Shown: positions 8,572 through 17,526 of the stretch, in pieces | How positions within the stretch are numbered: the stretch's first letter is position 1 | Layout: every line of letters begins with the position of its first letter | Assembly: GCF_031846165.1 (NCBI RefSeq) | Contig: NZ_JAVRIE010000008.1 | Coordinates: 1-64,000 of the forward strand | From: Glaciecola blandensis | GTDB taxonomy: Bacteria > Pseudomonadota > Gammaproteobacteria > Enterobacterales > Alteromonadaceae | Reading direction: 5' to 3' | Length of the DNA stretch: 64,000 nucleotides | Made by a program: the position numbers and the translations under genes | The notes under the pieces: generated by a model | The model's database searches: none | The model's input: the letters and a program-made list of their open reading frames with translations, nothing else | Told to the model about the DNA's origin: nothing

Positions 8572-9944
8572 TGGAAATACTATCGCTAGTCCTTTTTCTA
8601 GTTGTATGTGTCTTTCTGTTGGTAGGTTACCCTGTGGCCTTAACATTGGCTGGTATATCACTACTTTTCTCTGGCATTGGTATTTTTTTCGGTGTGTTCG
8701 ACGCGAGTTATCTGTTGGCAACACCCAGCCGTCTATTCGGTATTGTTAACAATCAAACTTTAATTGCTGTGCCACTGTTCGTTTTTATGGGGGTGGTACT
8801 CGAGCGCTCAAAGATTGCAGAAGACTTACTCGTGGCTATGTCTGCTTTGCTCGGCCGCTTCAAAACAGGGCTGGGCGTATCAGTTGTGCTTGTAGGTATG
8901 TTACTAGCTGCTAGTACAGGTATTGTTGGTGCTACGGTAGTTACAATGGGTTTGTTGTCCCTTCCAACCATGCTTAAACGGGGCTACTCAGCTTCTTTAG
9001 CCACGGGAACAATTTGTGCAACAGGAACCTTAGGTCAAATCATACCGCCATCAATTGCACTGGTGCTGCTAGGTGACGTGCTCTCAAGTGCATATCAGAA
9101 AGCGCAGCTAGACATGGGCATTTTCTCACCGGACAGTGTGTCTGTGGGCGACTTGTTTGTTGGTGCGCTCATTCCTGGTTTAATTTTAGTTGTGTTTTAT
9201 CTCCTGTATTTGTGGGGCGTTAGTCGCTTCAGCCCGTCACACGTCCCCGCTCATGGTCAAGAAAATGAACATGCCGATGTGATGGAGTTACTCAAAGCCC
9301 TGCTACCACCCTTAATTCTCATTGTGGCTGTTTTGGGCTCGATACTGACTGGAAAAGCAACGCCAACCGAGGCTGCGGGTGTTGGCGCAATGGGTTCAGT
9401 ATTATTAGCATTATTTAAAAAGCAGATTTCAAAGAGTAATACCAAATATGTCGTGCGAGAAACCACCAAAGTTACCTCGATGGTCTTCTTGATTCTTATA
9501 GGGGCAAGTATCTTTTCACTGGTTTTTCGCGGTTTTGGTGGTGAAGAGTTATTGAACGACTTCTTCAATGACCTGCCAGGAGGCGCGTTTACGGCCATGT
9601 TATTAGTCATGGTGGTTATCTTTTTGTTGGGCTTCATTCTGGATTTTATTGAAATAACCTTTGTCGTCGTACCCATCATTGCGCCCATTCTCATCATGAT
9701 GGGGATGGATCCTATTTGGTTAGGTATTATGATTGCAGTTAACTTGCAGACCAGCTTCTTAACGCCGCCATTTGGCTTTGCTTTATTCTATTTACGTGGG
9801 GTAACGGCAGACACGGTAAGAACGGAACAAATATATAAAGGCGTGATCCCATTTATCGCCATACAATTGTTGTTATTAGTCATTATGGCTATTTGGCCAG
9901 AAGTGATTACTTGGTTGCCTAATGTAGTCTATGGCAATAACTAA
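8571..9944 (+). CDS. TRAP transporter large membrane subunit (DctM type)
   Basis: Large membrane subunit of the same TRAP transporter, forming the translocation path with the DctQ partner. The 457-residue, strongly hydrophobic protein has about 12-13 membrane segments. It carries family stretches such as NQTLIAVPLFVFMG (about 60-75), GIVGATVVTMGLLSLPTML, CATGTLGQIIPPSIALVLLGD and, near the C terminus, LQTSFLTPPFGFALFYLRG. Start and upstream stop overlap (TAATG), so translation is coupled. Only 16 bases separate it from the binding-protein gene. Confidence 0.94.
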   Translation: MEILSLVLFLVVCVFLLVGYPVALTLAGISLLFSGIGIFFGVFDASYLLATPSRLFGIVNNQTLIAVPLFVFMGVVLERSKIAEDLLVAMSALLGRFKTGLGVSVVLVGMLLAASTGIVGATVVTMGLLSLPTMLKRGYSASLATGTICATGTLGQIIPPSIALVLLGDVLSSAYQKAQLDMGIFSPDSVSVGDLFVGALIPGLILVVFYLLYLWGVSRFSPSHVPAHGQENEHADVMELLKALLPPLILIVAVLGSILTGKATPTEAAGVGAMGSVLLALFKKQISKSNTKYVVRETTKVTSMVFLILIGASIFSLVFRGFGGEELLNDFFNDLPGGAFTAMLLVMVVIFLLGFILDFIEITFVVVPIIAPILIMMGMDPIWLGIMIAVNLQTSFLTPPFGFALFYLRGVTADTVRTEQIYKGVIPFIAIQLLLLVIMAIWPEVITWLPNVVYGNN

Positions 9945-9960
9945 ATTTAAGGAGAAAACT

Positions 9961-11061
9961 ATGAAGCGTTCATTACACGTTTTGTTCGCAGCGGCAGCTT
10001 TTATCACACTAGCGTCGTGTGGTGGAAAAAGTGGAGAAAGCACCGATTCTGCTGTGGCGGCAGAGCCGGTAGAGACGATTAAATGGAAATTGGCGACGTC
10101 TTGGCCGAAGAATTTCCCTGGTTTAGGTAAAGGGCCTGAAACCTTTGCTGAATATGTGAATGAAATGTCTGGCGGCAGACTGGAAGTCAGAGTCTATGGC
10201 GCTGGAGAATTAGTACCAGGTTTTGAAGTGTTCGATGCAGTAGCGAGTGGCAGTGTCCAAATGGGACATGCTGGTGCTTACTATTGGAAAGGCAAAATGC
10301 CAGCGGCTCCTATTTTTACTACCATTCCATTTGGGATGAATGCGACTGAAATGAATGCTTGGCTGCACTATGGCGGTGGGATGGAGCTGTGGCGAGAACT
10401 TTATGAACCCTATGGCGTTATTCCTTTTGCCGGCGGTAGCTCAGGCACTCAGATGGCGGGCTGGTTCAAAAAAGAGATCAATAGTTTAGAAGACTTTCAA
10501 GGCTTGAAAATGCGTATTCCCGGCCTTGGTGGTGAGGTATTCAAAGAAGTGGGAGGCTTGCCAATTACCTTAACGGGTGGTGAGTTATTCACGGCCTTAC
10601 AAACCGGCGCTATTGATGCTACAGAGTGGGTTGGCCCGTATAATGACCTTGCCTTTGGTTTGCACAAAGCAGCTAAGTATTATTATCACAGCGGCTGGCA
10701 TGAGCCAGGTACGATGTTGGAGTTTACGGTCAATAAAGAAGCATTCGAAGCTTTACCTAAAGATCTGCAAATGATCGTTGAAGTTGCAACACGCGCTGCT
10801 AATCAGGACATGCTTGATGAATATACGGCAAGAAATCCTAATGCGATGAAGCAGTTGCTTTCAGAACATGGTATTGAAATGAGACCACTCCCTAAAGACG
10901 TAATTGAAGCCTTAAAAGTGGCAACAGCAAAAGTGATAAAACAAAAAAGATCGGATGATGAGGCTTTTGACAAGGTCTATGCATCATATGATGCTTTTTA
11001 TCAAAGTGTAAAAGCCTATCACAAAATTTCAGAACAAGAATACTACGAGAATCGAGAGTAG
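9961..11061 (+). CDS. TRAP transporter substrate-binding lipoprotein, TakP-like
   Basis: Extracytoplasmic solute receptor that captures an organic acid and hands it to the membrane subunits. The ATG at 9961 was chosen because AAGGAG lies seven bases upstream and a lipoprotein signal follows (cleavage before Cys20 in LASC), so the mature protein is probably lipid-anchored. The mature part (366 residues in total) resembles the 2-oxoacid binder TakP: ATSWPKNFPGLGKG at its start, LKMRIPGLGGEV with the conserved carboxylate-binding Arg, and GAIDATEWVGPYND with the Glu-Trp pair that contacts ligand and Na+ in TakP. A 2-oxo or 2-hydroxy monocarboxylate is therefore the likely ligand; this is inferred from family resemblance. 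Confidence 0.9.
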   Translation: MKRSLHVLFAAAAFITLASCGGKSGESTDSAVAAEPVETIKWKLATSWPKNFPGLGKGPETFAEYVNEMSGGRLEVRVYGAGELVPGFEVFDAVASGSVQMGHAGAYYWKGKMPAAPIFTTIPFGMNATEMNAWLHYGGGMELWRELYEPYGVIPFAGGSSGTQMAGWFKKEINSLEDFQGLKMRIPGLGGEVFKEVGGLPITLTGGELFTALQTGAIDATEWVGPYNDLAFGLHKAAKYYYHSGWHEPGTMLEFTVNKEAFEALPKDLQMIVEVATRAANQDMLDEYTARNPNAMKQLLSEHGIEMRPLPKDVIEALKVATAKVIKQKRSDDEAFDKVYASYDAFYQSVKAYHKISEQEYYENRE

Positions 11062-11108
11062 TTCTTAGCTGTTTACTCAGAGTAAAAGGCTTCATATCAA
11101 ATAAATAG

Positions 11109-11143
11109 ACAGATTTGAGCATATTTTGGCTGCTCTGATCTGT
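11109..11143 (+). terminator. Possible terminator hairpin after the TRAP operon
   Basis: ACAGAT and GAGCA pair with TGCTC and ATCTGT, interrupted by a small internal mismatch, with a nine-base loop. The T run afterwards is weak (TTATGTCTTTATT), so its efficiency is doubtful. Confidence 0.45.
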
Positions 11144-11218
11144 TTATGTCTTTATTCATATTAGAATGCGCGCGTTTCATAACATCAATTAAGCACGCGA
11201 TAAAAGAAGGAAGTAAAA

Positions 11219-12412
11219 ATGGTTATTAAGCCTAAAGTGAGAGGATTTATCTGCACAAACGCACACCCTGTTGGCTGTGCAAAAAGTGTTGAAAATCAAA
11301 TCGCGTATGTAAAATCTAAAAATGTGGCAGATAAAGCAGCGCTTGCTGGTCCTAAAAATGTATTAGTGATCGGTTCTTCGACCGGTTATGGTCTCGCTTC
11401 ACGCATTACCTCGGCTTTTGGATTTGGTGCAAAAACACTGGGTATTTGCTTCGAAAAAGAACCATCGGAAAGAAAAACAGGGACGGCAGGTTGGTATAAT
11501 ACCGCGGCATTTCATGACCAAGCTAAGGCTCAAGGCTTATACGCAGAAACGCTGAACGGTGACGCTTTTTCTGATGAGATGAAACACGCTGCAATTAAGA
11601 AAATCAAAGACGATTTGGGTCAAGTTGATTTAGTCATTTATAGCCTTGCATCGCCAAGACGCACAGATCCAGATACAGGTGAAGTGTTCAAATCGACCTT
11701 GAAGCCGGTTGGGCAAGCCTACACAACCAAAACCTACGACACCGATAAAGATAAAGTCCATGAAATAACGCTAGAACCAGCGAATCAAGAAGAAATTGAT
11801 AACACAGTAAAAGTCATGGGTGGTGAAGATTGGGAGCGCTGGTTGTTCATGTTGGGCGAAGCTGGTGTGCTTGCCGATGAAGCAAAAACAACAGCTTACA
11901 CTTACATTGGCAAAGAATTAACGTGGCCAATTTACGGTCAAGCAACCATTGGTTTGGCAAAAGAAGATCTCGATCGCGCGGCAGCGTCGATTATCGAAAA
12001 GCTAAAAGACAAAAAGGTCAGTGCGAATGTATCTTCACTCAAAGCCTTAGTCACACAGGCTAGCTCAGCCATCCCTGTTATGCCTTTGTATATTTCGCTC
12101 ATTTATAAAGTGATGAAGGAAGAAGGCACGCATGAAGGCTGTATCGAGCAAATCGAAGGTTTGTTTACCGAGCGCTTATATGCGCAAAATCCGCCTGTTG
12201 ATGATATGAATCGATACCATATGGAAGAAAAAGAGACCAATGATGGCACGCAAGCCAAAATTAAGTCTCTTTGGGACCAAGTTACTCAAGAAAACTTCCA
12301 TGATTTGAGTGATTACGCAGGTTATCATCAAGAGTTTTTGAACCTATTTGGCTTTGAAATTCAAGGTGTTGACTATGAGGCCGATGTAAACCCTATAGTC
12401 AATTGGTCGTAA
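11219..12412 (+). CDS. fabV: Enoyl-[acyl-carrier-protein] reductase, FabV type
   Basis: Catalyses the last reductive step of fatty-acid elongation, NADH-dependent reduction of trans-2-enoyl-ACP. FabV is the triclosan-insensitive alternative to FabI. The 397-residue length, the GSSTGYGLAS nucleotide-binding loop (about 52-61) and the Y-x8-K catalytic pair (Tyr239 and Lys248 in YGQATIGLAK) identify it. ICTNAHPVGC near the N terminus and GVDYEADVNP near the C terminus are also family stretches. GAAGGAAG lies just upstream of the ATG. It appears monocistronic, in its own interval between the TRAP operon and nqr. Confidence 0.95.
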   Translation: MVIKPKVRGFICTNAHPVGCAKSVENQIAYVKSKNVADKAALAGPKNVLVIGSSTGYGLASRITSAFGFGAKTLGICFEKEPSERKTGTAGWYNTAAFHDQAKAQGLYAETLNGDAFSDEMKHAAIKKIKDDLGQVDLVIYSLASPRRTDPDTGEVFKSTLKPVGQAYTTKTYDTDKDKVHEITLEPANQEEIDNTVKVMGGEDWERWLFMLGEAGVLADEAKTTAYTYIGKELTWPIYGQATIGLAKEDLDRAAASIIEKLKDKKVSANVSSLKALVTQASSAIPVMPLYISLIYKVMKEEGTHEGCIEQIEGLFTERLYAQNPPVDDMNRYHMEEKETNDGTQAKIKSLWDQVTQENFHDLSDYAGYHQEFLNLFGFEIQGVDYEADVNPIVNWS

Positions 12413-12928
12413 AAGTCGCAAGACGCTTAAATCGTATCTACTTAGCGCTGTATTAAGGCTCTGCAAGGCTCACAGAGCGAGTTTTAGTCAAAAGTACAGT
12501 GCTAAGTGGAAGATTTCGTTCACAATACTTCAATAAATTTAGGCGTTTTGGTACTTTTGGCATAGCCTTTTCACCCTCATTAATGCTAAAATCCCGCCGA
12601 TCATTTGCTTGATGGAAGAACAGGTTGTCATTTTCTTCATTAATGACGTAAAAGGCGTTTGCTATCAGAGTAAGATCGCGCTGACACATAATAATAAAAA
12701 CCATGGATGTACGCAGGCCTTGTTAAATAGGACTGCGCTTAGACTTATGTGAAGCAAGCTAGTGTGTATATGGTACTTTGCTACATTTATCGCCCCACTC
12801 AATGCCAAGATAAATAGGCTGTCGAGGAAATGGTAAAGTAAGCAAAGGCAAATTTTAATCGGCTTTCAGGTAGATAAGCCGATAGGCTGATTAAAATTGG
12901 TATCTTAAATTAGAGTAGTCAATTACAT
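12413..12928. other. Intergenic region between fabV and nqrA
   Basis: About 515 bases without a supported gene. Just after fabV, GCTCTG (12458-12463) and CAGAGC (12473-12478) form a short hairpin followed by GAGTTTTAG, a weak terminator candidate. An 83-codon minus-strand frame (12453-12704) has no good ribosome binding site and no recognisable domain. The half nearest nqrA holds a long nested inverted repeat, listed separately, and must contain the nqr promoter. Confidence 0.6.
12851..12898 (+). promoter_or_regulatory. Nested hairpin in the nqrA leader
   Basis: AATTTTAATC (12851-12860) pairs with GATTAAAATT (12889-12898). Inside it ATCGGCTT (12858-12865) pairs with AAGCCGAT (12876-12883). 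The two stems share the bases ATC at 12858-12860, so they could coexist with a shift or compete. The structure ends 30 bases before the nqrA start and has no T run, which suggests a leader or operator element rather than a terminator. Confidence 0.55.
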
Positions 12929-14269
12929 ATGATAAAAATCAAAAAAGGCTTAAATCTTCCTATCGAAGGCGCCCCGGAACAAAAGGTCCATTCAGGTCCT
13001 GCTGTGACGAAGGTTGCAGTCCTTGGTGAAGAATATAATGGCATGCGTCCTACGATGCATGTTCAAGTCGGGGATAAAGTCAAAAAAGGGCAAATGCTTT
13101 TTGAAGACAAGAAAAACCCGGGAGTTAAATTTACCGCACCTGCAGCAGGTGAAGTAATCGAAGTTAACCGTGGGGCAAGACGTGTTTTGCAGTCCGTGGT
13201 AATTAAGATTGAAGGTGAAGACGAAGTGACCTTCCAGTCTTTCGACGACGCGGCCTTAGCTGCTGCTGAGCGTGAGACAATCGCGGAGTTACTTGTTGAG
13301 TCAGGTGCGTGGACGGCTATCCGTACTCGTCCGTTCAGCAAGAATCCTGCAGTGGGTTCAACTCCATCATCGATTTTCGTGTCAGCAATGGATACTAATC
13401 CCTTAGCTGTTGACCCTCAGATCGTTATCTCTGAACGAAAAGACGATTTTGCATTTGGCTTGAAAGTACTCGCGAAACTAACCGACGGTAAAGTTTACGT
13501 CAGTAAAGCGCCAGGTGCTGATATTCACACTGGTGATACAAGTGTTGACGTCAATGAGTTTGCTGGACCGCATCCAGCAGGTTTAGTTGGTACTCACATT
13601 CATCACCTTGACCCAGTAGGCATGAAGAAGTTTGTGTGGCATGTGGGTTACCAAGATGTCATCGCAATCGGCTCTTTACTGTCGACGGGTAAGATCGATA
13701 CGACTAAGGTTATCTCTCTCGCTGGCCCAGCGGCAACGAAACCACGCCTTATTACAACGGTACTTGGTGCAAGCATTGACGAAATCATCGATGGCGAGAC
13801 GATCGATGGTCCAGTGCGTGCAGTATCAGGCTCCGTGTTAAATGGGACAAATGCGAATGGTCCACATGCCTATTTAGGCCGCTACCATACGCAAGTGTCT
13901 TTGTTGGTTGAAGATAAAGAAAAGCGTTTGTTCGGCTGGATTATGCCTGGCTCAAACCAGCACTCGGTCACTCGCGCATACTTAGGTCATTTGTCACCTA
14001 AAAAGTTATTCAATATGACAACACAAACCAATGGTTCTGATCGCTCTATGGTGCCAATCGGTAACTACGAACGAGTGATGCCTTTGGATATTATTCCAAC
14101 TCTATTGCTTCGTGACATCATTTCTGGTGATACCGAGGGTGCAGCAAATTTAGGTGCACTCGAGCTAGACGAAGAAGATTTGTCCCTATGTACTTATGTT
14201 TGCCCAGGTAAATATAACTACGGGCCGATCTTAAGAGAGTGTTTAACCAAGATAGAAGAAGAGGGTTAA
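12929..14269 (+). CDS. nqrA: Na+-translocating NADH:quinone reductase subunit A
   Basis: Peripheral cytoplasmic subunit of the sodium-pumping respiratory complex NQR, involved in ubiquinone interaction. The 446-residue protein starts MIKIKKGLNLPIEGAP, which matches the conserved N terminus of NqrA, and has no membrane segment. HHLDPVG, PGSNQHSVTRAYLG and the C-terminal CTYVCPGKYNYGPILRE are typical. The ribosome binding site is weak. It opens a six-gene operon whose members are 2-20 bases apart or overlap. Confidence 0.96.
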   Translation: MIKIKKGLNLPIEGAPEQKVHSGPAVTKVAVLGEEYNGMRPTMHVQVGDKVKKGQMLFEDKKNPGVKFTAPAAGEVIEVNRGARRVLQSVVIKIEGEDEVTFQSFDDAALAAAERETIAELLVESGAWTAIRTRPFSKNPAVGSTPSSIFVSAMDTNPLAVDPQIVISERKDDFAFGLKVLAKLTDGKVYVSKAPGADIHTGDTSVDVNEFAGPHPAGLVGTHIHHLDPVGMKKFVWHVGYQDVIAIGSLLSTGKIDTTKVISLAGPAATKPRLITTVLGASIDEIIDGETIDGPVRAVSGSVLNGTNANGPHAYLGRYHTQVSLLVEDKEKRLFGWIMPGSNQHSVTRAYLGHLSPKKLFNMTTQTNGSDRSMVPIGNYERVMPLDIIPTLLLRDIISGDTEGAANLGALELDEEDLSLCTYVCPGKYNYGPILRECLTKIEEEG

Positions 14270-14272
14270 GTC

Positions 14273-15484
14273 ATGGGTTTAAAAGCATTAATTGAAAAAG
14301 TCGAACCGGACTTTGAACCAGGTGGTAAGTACGAAAAGTTCTATGCGCTTTACGAAGCAGCAGCGACCATCTTCTATACGCCGGGTAAAGTAAATTCAGC
14401 AAATACACACGTTAAGGACAGTATTGACCTTAAACGTATTATGATTATGGTATGGATGGCGACATTCCCAGCTATGTTCTACGGTATGTACAATGTCGGT
14501 CTGCAAGCGCAAGACGCTATTGTTGCAGGCGGCGCAATGTATGATGGTTGGCAAGCCGGTTTGTTCCAATTTTTCGGTGGTAATTTAACTGCTGAATCTG
14601 GTGTCTTAGGCATGATGTTCTATGGTGCCTGCTTCTTCATACCGATTTATGCTACGACCTTTGTCGTCGGTGGATTCTGGGAAGTTCTTTTTGCATCAGT
14701 GAGAAAGCATGAAGTGAACGAAGGCTTCTTCGTTACCTCGGTGTTATTCGCATTGACACTCCCAGCAACAATTCCATTATGGCAGGTTGCGCTTGGTATT
14801 ACTTTCGGTGTTGTTATTGCCAAAGAAATCTTTGGTGGTACTGGTCGTAACTTCTTAAATCCTGCATTGTCTGGTCGTGCGTTCTTATACTTCGCTTATC
14901 CTGCACAGATTTCTGGTGACCAACCATGGATTGCTGCTGAATTGGCCGATGGTTATTCAGGTGCGACTTGGTTGAGCAACGCCGCTAATGGTGAAATGGA
15001 CTACACTGACATGGGTCTTTGGATGAACTCATTCTTGGGTAACATCCCGGGCTCGGTGGGTGAAGTATCTAGCTTAATGATTATGCTCGGTGGTTTGTTT
15101 ATTATTTATCTCGGCATCGCAAGTTGGCGGATTGTATTGGGTGTGGCGCTCGGCGTAACATTCTTTAGTACCTTACTTAACTTCTTTGCAAACGACCCTA
15201 GCTCAATTTACGCGATGCCGTTCTACTGGCACTTTGTTATTGGTGGTTTGGCGTTCGGTATGTTCTTTATGGCAACCGACCCAGTGTCAGCATCATTCAC
15301 AAACCAAGGTAAGTGGATGTATGGCTTCTTCATCGGTCTAATGACGGTATTGGTGCGAGTCATCAACCCTGCATTCCCTGAAGGCATCATGCTTGCTATC
15401 TTATTTGCAAATCTATGGGCGCCACTATTCGATTACTTCGTAGCGCAAAGCAATATCAAACGGAGGGTTGCACGTGTCAGCTAA
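14273..15484 (+). CDS. nqrB: Na+-translocating NADH:quinone reductase subunit B
   Basis: Integral membrane subunit of NQR that carries covalently bound FMN and riboflavin and takes part in Na+ translocation. It is 403 residues long with about nine to ten hydrophobic segments. The flavin attachment site is visible as DGYSGAT with Thr232, close to the FMN-threonine of Vibrio NqrB (Thr236). GTGRNFLNPALSGRAF is another conserved stretch. AGAGGG before the start lies in the end of nqrA, only three bases away. Its last 11 bases overlap nqrC. Confidence 0.96.
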   Translation: MGLKALIEKVEPDFEPGGKYEKFYALYEAAATIFYTPGKVNSANTHVKDSIDLKRIMIMVWMATFPAMFYGMYNVGLQAQDAIVAGGAMYDGWQAGLFQFFGGNLTAESGVLGMMFYGACFFIPIYATTFVVGGFWEVLFASVRKHEVNEGFFVTSVLFALTLPATIPLWQVALGITFGVVIAKEIFGGTGRNFLNPALSGRAFLYFAYPAQISGDQPWIAAELADGYSGATWLSNAANGEMDYTDMGLWMNSFLGNIPGSVGEVSSLMIMLGGLFIIYLGIASWRIVLGVALGVTFFSTLLNFFANDPSSIYAMPFYWHFVIGGLAFGMFFMATDPVSASFTNQGKWMYGFFIGLMTVLVRVINPAFPEGIMLAILFANLWAPLFDYFVAQSNIKRRVARVS

Positions 15485-16253
15485 AAAAGAAACTTTAGGC
15501 AAAACTGTCGGCATCGTTGTTGCGGTTTGTTTGGTTTGTTCAATCGTAGTATCAGCGTCAGCTGTTGGCCTGCGCTCTCTACAACAAACGAACGCAGCGT
15601 TAGATAAGCAATCAAACATTTTAGCTGCGGCTGGTTTGTTGGGTGATGCAAAAACAAAGCAAGAAATTGCAGACGTATACGACGCAAAAGTTGAAGAACG
15701 CTTTGTAGACTTAGCAACGGGTGAGTATGTTGAAAACCCTGCAGCAGGTTCGGGTAAAGCATACGACATGTACGGTCGTGTATCCAAAGCAAAAGAAACC
15801 AGCGTTGCTGTTGAGGGGAGCCCTGCGGGTTTCTCACGCAGAGCCAAGGTCGCTTCTGTTTATTTGGTTAAAGATGAGTCAGGTGATGTTTCACGTCTTG
15901 TCTTGCCAGTTCACGGTAGTGGTCTATGGGACCTTATGTATGGATTCTTAGCACTCGACGCAGATGGTCAAACCATCCGTGAGCTTATTTACTATCAACA
16001 CAAAGAAACACCAGGATTGGGTGGCGAAATTCAAAACCCAGAATGGCAAGACAAGTGGGATGGCAAAAAGCTGTTTGATAATGGTGAAGTTGCTATTGAA
16101 GTAAACAAAGGTGAGAACAAAGATGACCAGTATGCGGTTGATGCACTATCAGGCGCAACGCTAACCAGTAACGGTGTGCAAAACACGCTTCAGTACTGGG
16201 CAAGTGAAAATGGTTACGGTAATTACCTGAAAAAGCAATCTTGGAAATCATAA
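15474..16253 (+). CDS. nqrC: Na+-translocating NADH:quinone reductase subunit C
   Basis: NQR subunit with one N-terminal membrane helix (about residues 9-30) and a large periplasmic domain that holds a second covalent FMN. The attachment motif is DALSGATLTS near the C terminus, with the acceptor at about Thr229. A GTG start at 15474 was chosen: GGAGG lies seven bases upstream and the N terminus then reads MSAKKETLGKTVG, like known NqrC. A TTG two codons earlier sits almost on the Shine-Dalgarno and is unlikely. It overlaps the end of nqrB by 11 bases, so translation is probably coupled. Confidence 0.94.
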   Translation: MSAKKETLGKTVGIVVAVCLVCSIVVSASAVGLRSLQQTNAALDKQSNILAAAGLLGDAKTKQEIADVYDAKVEERFVDLATGEYVENPAAGSGKAYDMYGRVSKAKETSVAVEGSPAGFSRRAKVASVYLVKDESGDVSRLVLPVHGSGLWDLMYGFLALDADGQTIRELIYYQHKETPGLGGEIQNPEWQDKWDGKKLFDNGEVAIEVNKGENKDDQYAVDALSGATLTSNGVQNTLQYWASENGYGNYLKKQSWKS

Positions 16254-16262
16254 GGCAGAACA

Positions 16263-16895
16263 ATGGCTGATACTAAAGAAATGAAAAAAGCCCTGTTTGG
16301 GCCCATATTAGACAGTAACCCTATTGCTTTACACGTACTTGGTATTTGTTCAGCACTTGCGATTACTACCAAACTTGAAACTGCATTGGTAATGTCATTG
16401 GCATTAACCTCAGTATGTGCATTTTCGAATTTATTTATCTCTCTTATTCGTAACCAGATCCCATCTAGTGTGCGGATCATTATACAAATGACCATAATCG
16501 CGTCATTGGTAATTGTTGTTGACCAAATTTTGAAGGCTTATTCTTACGAAATTTCTAAGCAACTATCGGTTTTCGTCGGACTGATCATTACAAACTGTAT
16601 TGTTATGGGTCGAGCAGAAGCATACGCAATGAAGTCGCCACCTGGAATGAGCTTCCTAGATGGTCTTGGTAACGGTTTAGGGTATTCATTTATCTTAATC
16701 GTCATTGGTACAATAAAAGAATTGGCTGGTTTCGGTACTATCTTAGGGTTTGAAATCCTACCATTGGTCACCAACGGTGGCTGGTATCAGGGTAACGGCT
16801 TATTGATACTACCATTTAGTTCGTTCTTCCTTATTGGCGGTATGATTTGGTTCATCCGTACAATCCGTCCAGAACAAGTAGAGCCTAAGGAATAA
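16263..16895 (+). CDS. nqrD: Na+-translocating NADH:quinone reductase subunit D
   Basis: Integral membrane subunit of NQR, homologous to RnfE. Its 210 residues form about six membrane helices. LGICSALAITTKLETALVMS near the N terminus carries one of the paired NqrD/NqrE cysteines that bind the intramembrane iron centre, and TNCIVMGRAEAYA contains the second cysteine. Start at ATG 16263, nine bases after nqrC; nqrE follows two bases after its stop. Confidence 0.96.
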   Translation: MADTKEMKKALFGPILDSNPIALHVLGICSALAITTKLETALVMSLALTSVCAFSNLFISLIRNQIPSSVRIIIQMTIIASLVIVVDQILKAYSYEISKQLSVFVGLIITNCIVMGRAEAYAMKSPPGMSFLDGLGNGLGYSFILIVIGTIKELAGFGTILGFEILPLVTNGGWYQGNGLLILPFSSFFLIGGMIWFIRTIRPEQVEPKE

Positions 16896-16897
16896 TC

Positions 16898-17506
16898 ATG
16901 GAACATTATTTAGCATTATTTATTAGAGCTGTATTCGTTGAGAACATGGCATTGTCCTTGTTCTTAGGTATGTGTACTTTCCTAGCTGTTTCGAAGAAAG
17001 TCGCTACATCAATGGGCTTAGGTGTTGCAGTTATCGTAGTATTAGGTATCTCTGTACCAGTTAACCAACTTATTTTCGTAAACATTCTTGCGCCTGGCGC
17101 GTTAGCGTGGGCTGGCTTCCCAGATGCCGACCTAAGCTTCCTAAGTTTCCTAACGTTTATCGGCGTTATCGCTGCCTTAGTTCAGATACTGGAAATGACA
17201 CTGGACAAGTTTTTCCCTGCTTTATATAACGCATTAGGGATCTTCTTGCCGCTTATCACCGTAAACTGTGCAATATTCGGTGGTGTCGCATTCGCTGTTC
17301 AACGTGAGTACACATTCTCTGAAAGTATTGTTTACGGTATTGGTAGTGGAGCAGGTTGGGCAATTGCCATCATTCTGCTAGCTGCTGTACGTGAAAAGTT
17401 AAAGTATGCAGATATGCCAGACGGTATTCGCGGATTAGGTTCTGTGTTTATGATTGCCGGTTTGATGGCATTGGGCTTCCAGTCATTCACAGGTATTTCG
17501 CTGTAA
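16898..17506 (+). CDS. nqrE: Na+-translocating NADH:quinone reductase subunit E
   Basis: Integral membrane subunit, inverted-topology partner of NqrD and homologous to RnfA. It has 202 residues and about six helices. MALSLFLGMCTFLAVSK (Cys about 26) and TVNCAIFGGVAFA (Cys about 120) carry the two cysteines that with those of NqrD hold the 2Fe centre within the membrane. It starts two bases after nqrD with CCTAAGGAAT as ribosome binding site. Confidence 0.96.
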   Translation: MEHYLALFIRAVFVENMALSLFLGMCTFLAVSKKVATSMGLGVAVIVVLGISVPVNQLIFVNILAPGALAWAGFPDADLSFLSFLTFIGVIAALVQILEMTLDKFFPALYNALGIFLPLITVNCAIFGGVAFAVQREYTFSESIVYGIGSGAGWAIAIILLAAVREKLKYADMPDGIRGLGSVFMIAGLMALGFQSFTGISL

Positions 17507-17526
17507 AGCGAATAGGAGTATAGATA

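Noticed and set aside
12453..12704. 83-codon minus-strand frame between fabV and nqrA
   Set aside because: No convincing ribosome binding site, no recognisable domain and amino-acid composition like random AT-rich DNA; kept only as part of the intergenic description.
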